DNA of 64,000 bases from Perognathus longimembris pacificus (lineage: Eukaryota > Chordata > Mammalia > Rodentia > Heteromyidae). The translations under genes were made by a program, and so were the position numbers. The DNA lies in NCBI RefSeq assembly GCF_023159225.1, contig NC_063172.1, positions 47,106,568-47,170,567 on the forward strand. Reading direction: 5' to 3'. Under the pieces are notes generated by a model. That model searched no databases. It worked only from the letters and a program-made list of their open reading frames with translations, and was not told the origin of the DNA. This document shows, piece by piece, positions 57,973 to 64,000 of the stretch (its first letter is position 1; each line of letters begins with the position of its first letter).

Positions 57973-59576
57973 TGTGCCAGCACCATTTGTTAAAGAGGCT
58001 ACCTTTCTTCCCAGACTATTGTTTTAGCTCCTTTATCAAAGATTAAGTAGGCGTGTTCTGTGGGTTCATTTCTGGGTCTTCAATTCTGTTCCATTGGTCT
58101 TCAGGCCTGTTCCGGTGCCAATACCAAGCTGTTTTTATTACTATAGCTTTATAATACAGCTTGAAGTTGGGTATTGTAATTTCTCCAGCACCGTTCTTTC
58201 TGCTTAGGATTGTTTTTGCTATTCTAGGTCTTTTATTGTTCCATATGAATTTCAGGATTGCGTCCTCTATTTCATTAAAAAATGGTGTTGGGATATTAAT
58301 GGTTATTGCATTGAAGTTGTAGATCGCCTTTGGCAATATTGCCATTTTGATTATATTAATCCTCCCAATCCAGGAGCATGGGAGGTTTTTCCATTTCCTT
58401 AGTTCTGCCTTAATTTCATTTTTCATGTTTTTAAAGTTCTCATCGTAGAGGTCTTTCACTTCTTATTTTATGTTTTTGAGGCTATTGCAAAAGGAGTTGC
58501 TTTCCTGATTTCAGCCTCAGTCTTCGGGTCGTTAGCATAGAGAAAGGCCGTTGATTTTTTAGGGTTTATTATTTATTTATTTTTGGCCAGTCCTGGGGAT
58601 GGACTCAGGGCCTGAGCACTGTCCCTGGCTTCTTTTTGCTCAAGGCTAGCACTCTGCCACTTGAGCCACAGTGCCGCTTCTGGCCGTCTTCTGTATATGT
58701 GGTGCTGGGGAATTGAACCCAGGGCCTCATGTATACGAGGCAAGCACTCTTGCCACTAGGCCATATCCCCAGCCCCTTGAGGGTTTATTTTATATCCTGC
58801 AACTTTGCCAAAGTTTTGGATCAGCTCTAGTAGCTTGGGGGTAGAGTCTATGGGGTTCTTTAGGTATAGGATCATGTCATGTGCAAAGAGAGAAAGTTTA
58901 ACTTCATCTTTTCCTATTTGGATCCCCTTTATATTTTCTTCTTGCCTAATTGCTCTGGCTAGGAATTCTAGTACTATGTTGAAGAGCAGGGGAGAGTGGA
59001 CATCCCTGCCTTGTTCCTGATTTTAAAGGGAATGGCTTTAGTTTTTCACCATTTAGAGTTATGCTTGCTGTTGGTTTGTCATATACTGCCTTGATTATAT
59101 TCAAGAATGTTCACTGGAATCCCAGTTTTTCCAGGGCTTTTATGGAAATGATTGTTATATCACAGTTGTAAATACTTTCGACGTGCCATATGTAACTGTA
59201 GCCTCTATTATTGATGATATTCCTGTATCACCTTCCTGTGGTTGTACCTACACTATCTTTGTATCTTATCTGAATATATTGGAAACCGGGTATACTGGTA
59301 TTAGAACCAGGAAATTGGAAGGGAACACCAAAATCGAGACACACGGGGTAAAAATAGACAAACAACTACAAAAGCAATACTTACAAACAGTTTGGTGAAA
59401 ATGAACTGAATAACTGATCAACTCATGGTATGGGAGGGGGAAGGGAAAGAGGGAGGGGGGAAGGGGGAATGAGGGACGAGGTAACAAACAGTATAAGAAA
59501 TGTATCCAATGCCTAGTGTATGAAACTGTAACCTCTCTGTAATTCAGTTTGATAATAAATATATATATGACCCAGA
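57973..59576 (+). mobile_element. L1 (L1-A lineage) with 5' inversion and an internal gap, carrying a SINE
   Basis: From 57973 to about 59142 the sequence is antisense ORF2 (from LFNKWCW at the left back to the RT domain, with a gap near 58462), highly similar to L1-A. From about 59143 it is sense 3' UTR (with a G-rich tract at about 59431-59472 and AATAAATA near 59553). Unlike the other two inversions, about 300 codons of ORF2 plus part of the 3' UTR are missing between the inner ends, so a deletion accompanied the inversion. It sits inside an older SINE. Confidence 0.87.
58571..58777 (-). mobile_element. Dimeric ID-like SINE inside the inverted L1, minus strand
   Basis: TTATTTATTTTTGGCCAGTC through to CCATATCCCCAGCCCC, both monomers intact with few mutations. 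TSD AGGGTTTATT (58561-58570 and 58780-58789) is an L1 sequence, which proves insertion after the L1. Confidence 0.93.
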
Positions 59577-59660
59577 AAGAAATAGGGGATGATGGCTTGG
59601 GGGGTAGAGTGTCAACCTTGAGAGGAAAAGCTAAGTAAGAGTGTAAGTCCAAGCCCTACT
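59577..59660 (+). mobile_element. Composite SINE, right part (split by an L1)
   Basis: GATGGCTTGGGGGGTAGAGT and AAGTCCAAGCCCTACTAGCA continue the ID-like half of the SINE at 57857-57972. Confidence 0.75.
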
Positions 59661-59698
59661 AGCATAAATACATAAACATTATTAAAACAAAAAGACAG

Positions 59699-59906
59699 GG
59701 CTGGGGATATAGCCTAGTGGCAAGAGTGCCTGCCTCATATACACGAGGCCCTAGGTTCGATTCCCCAGCACCACATATACAGAAAACGGCCAGAAGCGGC
59801 GCTGTGGCTCAAGTGGCAGAGTGCTAGCCTTGAGCGGGAAGAAGCCAGGGACAGTGCTCAGGCCCTGAGTCCAAGGCCCAGGACTGGCCAAAAAAAAAAA
59901 AAACCC
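59699..59906 (+). mobile_element. Young dimeric ID-like SINE
   Basis: The least mutated copy: A box TAGCCTAGTGG and B box GGTTCGATTCC in the left monomer, TGGCTCAAGTGG in the right, CpGs retained (AAGCGGCGC). An A13 tail ends at 59903. TSD AAAAGACAG (59690-59698 and 59907-59915). It is a useful reference for the family. Confidence 0.95.
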
Positions 59907-59915
59907 AAAAGACAG

Positions 59916-62159
59916 ATATCTATGTAGGTAGTATGGTAACTTTTTCACCCTTCAGTAATAAAGGTGAATTCAGTATGTGTGGAAGTTAATATTGTAAGTT
60001 TTTTTTCTGTATTTCCTCTTCTAAAAGACCATGAAAGTGTTCACAAAGTTTTCTTCCTTTGACTGTACATTCCTCTATTTCTTTGATAAAATTTTCCATT
60101 TCCATTTGAGAATACAAGATAGAAAGAAAGAAAGAGAGAGGAGAGACAGAGAGAGACTTAGAGTGACACAAAAAGAGGGAGGTTGGAGGACTATTGTCAG
60201 TACAGCCTTTCAAAGCATTAAGAAAGTATACTAAATTATTTTTTTCTTTAACCATATGCCAAAAGATTTTCTCATATCCTCCCAACTAAAAGTAATGTAT
60301 TTTAAGTCCTAACAGATCCACAGGCTTAAATCCTCTGACTAATATTGGACAGACTCACCAAGGATTTATTAGGGATCAATGTGACCAATGGGTTTGGCAG
60401 CTGGTATTTTTCCTCCTTTCTTCTAATGATATAAAAATAACATTGCTGCCATTATTTTTATCATTTCAGTGTCTCCAAATATGTTCAACCGTTTGACCAC
60501 CACTAAATGCTTTCATTTTTAAAAAGACACATTCAAAAAATAAAACAACCTTTTTACTTTTCAGAAGTAGACATCTGAGTGCTGGCAAGTTATCGAAACA
60601 CAAATCTTTGTCTCCTTCCTTACCTCTCACAATCCAGCTGATTGAATAAAGTAATACTCAAAATATTTTGGGAGCCTCGTGTTGCCAGCAGGAACATCAA
60701 GTTTCTCCTACTGATTAATTCTTACTGTTACAAATTAGCAATGCAGAGCTTGTCCCAAGTGCTAAAACTGCCTGAAATGGTCTTACTTTTGTCTTAAAAG
60801 ACACCATGTCTGAAGCTTAATGGCAGTGCTAATCCTGATTTATTCCTGCAAATGTCAAACCTAGAAGGAAAGGTCAAAATGGTCAGTGGGTTTTTCTTTC
60901 TGGTGAGCTTTAAAATAAAACAAGAGGAAACATAGCAAGATGAGGCACATGTAGAACAGGTCAGCCTTAATCTTGCCCCGCACCCAGATAGTCCTTTTTT
61001 AGCTCATCTGTCACCCCAGATCATAGTGATCCTTCCTGGGTGGCTGCTGCTGCCTTAGTCGCTGAAATACTTGTTCATTCTTTCTCATTACAGCCGTATC
61101 TTTTCAAAAAGAAAATGAGAAAGAAAGAGAAAAAAAACCAAAACAAAACAAAACCTAAATGCTGTTCATGTTCCTAAGACCTTAAGATTACCTAAAACCC
61201 ATGCCAAGGAGGAAAGGCCTCTCCTGTCTCATTTTCCTCTTTTCATGAACATTTTCTCTCTCATTAATCTTTTACATTCAAAACATTTTTGGCATTGGAG
61301 ATCTGCATTTAATTAGCACAGACACTTAGAAGACAAAGTGTCCTGGCCTTACAAGGAGAAGAAGGAAGGAAGAAATGTTTCAGACCCAAAGCTCTGACAC
61401 TCTAAACCCTGCAGCTTATCCTCATCATCTCTCAGCTATTGAGGCTACAGGATGGAAGCCATACTAAGTTTATAAACTGTTGGGAAGCAACTCCTATTAG
61501 GATTAGTGCTCCACCTTATGAGAACAGGAGGGTTATCAGGCCCTGACACCATGAAGCGCAACTGATCTAGCTTTCAGTGTTAAGAGGAGTGAAAGAGGCA
61601 CCTTTACCTCCCAGTACTCCTGGTAATCCGGTTTGCTCTTGCTATCTTGTCTCCATCAGCCCACTGACCTCCATCCTCATCAGCAGTTTCAGTGTTGGGG
61701 TGGGTATGTGTTCTCTTGAGTGACTTCATGCTTTCTCCCTACAACCAATCTGTTCACTACCTTGCCAATATCACTAGGGAAAGAAATGCATCCTATGCAT
61801 TCTCCCAGGAGTACAAAGGGAACTAACTGTTCATACCAACTGCTTCCAATGCAGTCCAATTTTTATTCTTCTTTTTCTCCACAAACATCCCAAAAATGCC
61901 ACTGGTAGCCTGGGAGAGGCTAGGTAAGCAGTTTCCCTCTGAATGAAGAGTTGTACCATTGTGATTAATGCTTGTATTTTCAAATGTGCAACATTCAAGA
62001 ATATTTTCACGATTGAATAGCATATGCAATGGTTCCAACCTGTTTGCATTTCATTGTTCTGATGGTATTAATTCCACTTTTTCCTGTATTTTTAACACGA
62101 AGAGCACAAAACTCTACAGCTACTATTCAGTTAAGAGGGAATAAAATAAGAATGTTTGA
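59916..62159. other. No gene recognised; unique DNA with a GAAA/GAGA patch
   Basis: A purine simple repeat at about 60120-60160. The rest has no recognised repeat or exon. Confidence 0.5.
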
Positions 62160-62398
62160 GCTGGGTGCTGGTGGTACACACCTGTACTCATAGCTGCCCT
62201 AGAGGATGAGATTTGAGGATTGTAGCTTGAGACCAATCCAAGCATTAAAGTCCATGAGATTTTTATCTCCAATTAATCAGCACAAAGTGGGAAGTGAAGG
62301 TGTGGTTCAAGTGGTTGAGTGCCATCCTAGACTGAAAACTAAAGGACACTACCCAGGCCCTGAGTTCAAGCCTGAGGAGTAACAAGAAAGAAAAAAAA
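62160..62398 (+). mobile_element. Composite SINE (7SL/B1-like plus ID-like)
   Basis: GAGCTGGGTGCTGGTGGTAC, CACCTGTACTCATAGCTGCC, then TTTTTATCTCCAATTAATCA and an ID-like half (GTGTGGTTCAAGTGGTTGAG, CAGGCCCTGAGTTCAAGCCT). It ends with GAAAG then A8. Confidence 0.82.
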
Positions 62399-62814
62399 TT
62401 CTACAAATAGAATCACTAACATTAAAGTTATGTAACTGTTAAAGTCTCCTATGAGCATGGTATTATTTAGCAGTCCACTCAAACTGCATTATTTCCATCC
62501 TTTCAAGTCTGACAGCTATTATTAACGAGGACTATCTGTGGTTTCCTGTCCTGCAGTTATGAACTGAGAGATATTTGTGCCATTAGAACCAGATACTCAG
62601 ACATTTCTGTCACCCATCTCCTTAAGCTTGCTTTCGTTTGAATTATCTTTTGCAAAAATTTTATTGCACTTCAAAGTTTATGCTTTCCTTTTACTCTGAG
62701 AGAGAAGATTCCATTTTCCTTAATCATCTCATCTGTGGCTAATTCGTAGCCATCGGTATAGAAGACCCTTCAACTGAGCCTTCTTATGGGGTCCATTGTG
62801 TTTATAAGGATTTA
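62399..62814. other. No gene recognised; unique DNA with a GATGAGAT-like patch
   Basis: The text around 62400-62700 resembles decayed antisense L1-like or unique DNA; I could not assign it. Confidence 0.4.
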
Positions 62815-63055
62815 TTTTTTGTCCATCTTGGGGCTTGAATTCAGAGCCTATGCACCGCCCCTGACCTTTTGTGCTCAAGAGTAGTGCTCTACCATTTGAG
62901 TCATATTGCCAATTCAGGCTTTTTCTCAATAGTTTTATTGGAGGGAAGAGTCTCATGAACTTTTCTGCCCAGGTTGGTTCTGAACAGTGATCCTCAGATC
63001 TCAGTCTTCTGAGTAGCTGGGATTACCAGAAGCTGGAAAGCCACCAGAACCTGGC
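62815..63055 (-). mobile_element. Composite SINE, minus strand
   Basis: CATCTTGGGGCTTGAATTCA and AGTAGTGCTCTACCATTTGA give the complement of the ID-like half. The B1-like half follows (CTCAGATCTCAGTCTTCTGA, GTAGCTGGGATTACCAGAAG). Confidence 0.8.
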
Positions 63056-63090
63056 TATTTATACAGATAAATAACCCTTTCATTTATAAT

Positions 63091-63290
63091 TTTTTTTGGC
63101 CAGTCCTGGGCCTTCAACTCAGGGCCTGAGTACTGCCCCTGGCTTCTTTTTGCTTAAAGATAGCACTCTGCCACTTGAGCCACCGTGCCACTTCTGGCCG
63201 TTTTCTATATATGTAGTGCTAGGGAATCGAACTCAGGGCATTGTGTATACGAGGCAAGCACTCTTAGCCACTAGGTCATATTCCCAGCCC
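63091..63290 (-). mobile_element. Dimeric ID-like SINE, minus strand, first of a pair
   Basis: TTTTTTTTGGCCAGTCCTGG through CATATTCCCAGCCCC, both monomers present. AATTTT occurs at its left, between it and the next copy, and to the right of that copy. Confidence 0.92.
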
Positions 63291-63496
63291 CAATTTTTTC
63301 TTTTTTTAGCTAGTCCTGGGGCTTGGACTCAGGGCCTGAGCACTGTCCCTGGCTTCTTTTGCTCAAGGCTATCACTCTACCACTTGAGCCACAGCGCCTT
63401 CTGGATTTTCCTATATATGTAGTGCTGAGGAATCGAACCCAGGGCTTCATGCATGCTAGGCAAGCACTCTACCACTAGGCCACATTCCCAGCCCCA
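63291..63496 (-). mobile_element. Dimeric ID-like SINE, minus strand, second of a pair
   Basis: TTAGCTAGTCCTGGGGCTTG through CCACATTCCCAGCCCC. It is head to tail with the previous copy, and of a slightly different subtype (GCATGCTAGGCAAGCACT versus GTATACGAGGCAAGCACT). Confidence 0.92.
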
Positions 63497-64000
63497 AATT
63501 TTACTTTATGAATGTTTTGAATGTCACATATCTTCTCATGCATTCTAAGAGCAGTACCCTCTAAGGATGCAGAACACGGAAACATGTTACATTAAATTCA
63601 TGAAGGCAGCTTGATTTTTTAATTATCATTCATCCACTAGGCCTTGTCCTTGGCCCTGATTATTCATATGCAGTGGCCTTTGTCTCTTTCTATATGATTT
63701 TTGAATGGTCTGGATATAACATGCTTCTTCCTGCCTAGGGGGAAATCAGAACTGATGCTGTTATGAATATGTATGTGCACATATGTATGTATTTATGTTT
63801 GTGTTTGTGTGTATTACCATGCTTGTTCAGTAGTGTGGCTGCATTCTTGTGTGTCCATGAGTACACCTGCTCATTTGTTAGAGATGGAGAACCCAGTTCA
63901 GAAAAGGTAGCTTGTGGGAATGGGGCTTAGACATTGATATCTGGAAATTTGGGTAGAAGGAAAGGAGGATAATTGGGACTAACTAATGGGTCTCTTTGAC
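63497..64000. other. No gene recognised; includes a TATG/TGTT patch
   Basis: Simple alternation at about 63765-63812. No coding feature is supported. Confidence 0.5.

Noticed and set aside
59699..59780. tRNA-like sequence with A and B boxes
   Set aside because: It is the left monomer of a SINE; there is no acceptor stem pairing or complete cloverleaf, and the same sequence recurs across the window.
63096..63422. 108-codon open frame
   Set aside because: It runs through two SINE copies; the protein is just SINE translation and similar frames occur at other copies.

Overview
This window looks like non-coding (intergenic or intronic) DNA from a mammal, most likely a geomyoid rodent such as a kangaroo rat, pocket mouse or pocket gopher. 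Two things support this: a dimeric, tRNA-Ala/ID-like SINE with an A-rich tail occurs about a dozen times on both strands, and an older composite SINE with a 7SL/B1-like left half and an ID-like right half occurs about nine times. The dimeric ID-like form is known from Geomyoidea (IDL-Geo). The taxon call is an inference from memory of these families, not a database match. I found no host protein-coding exon, no tRNA or rRNA gene and no CRISPR array. The coding signal is essentially all LINE-1 (L1).

Layout. 1-3590: unique DNA, a dimeric SINE, and a 5'-inverted L1 that carries a younger SINE. 3602-7425: unique DNA, a composite SINE, and an old L1 3' part split by a SINE with an expanded GAAA tail. 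7440-15000: a full-length minus-strand L1 (L1-A) with intact ORF1 and ORF2, a 1.98-kb 5' UTR, a G-rich 3' UTR tract and a perfect 14-bp target-site duplication (TSD). 15001-22986: AT-rich unique DNA with old SINEs and an ancient interspersed repeat. 22998-29427: a full-length plus-strand L1 (L1-B) of a clearly different lineage, with an 11-bp TSD and one frameshift plus one stop in each ORF. 29545-31355: opposed old L1 pieces, each carrying a SINE. 31360-40640: mostly unique DNA with MaLR-like LTR remnants, an L2 end, a CA repeat and an old SINE. 40640-43345: an old L1 ORF1/ORF2-start piece, a SINE with a CAA/TTG tail, and a short 5'-truncated L1 with a 13-bp TSD. 44578-45905: ancient L2 and MIR relics. 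46725-48323: SINEs and a solo LTR with a 5-bp TSD. 48460-57856: mostly unique DNA with an inverted L1 (52145-53095) and a bare L1 3' end. 57857-59660: a three-layer nest (SINE inside a 5'-inverted L1 inside an older SINE). 59690-64000: more SINEs, ending with two head-to-tail ID-like copies.

How the parts relate. The L1 proteins (ORF1p RNA chaperone; ORF2p endonuclease and reverse transcriptase) are the machinery that would have mobilised both L1 and the SINEs. L1-A still encodes both proteins without an interruption I can see, so it is the one element here that could be active. The main biological interest is the L1 biology: two divergent L1 lineages with different 5' and 3' UTRs, an A24 tract and antisense AAGATGGC motifs in the L1-A promoter region, a duplicated 14-residue coiled-coil unit in L1-B ORF1, and three probable twin-priming inversions caught at different ages.
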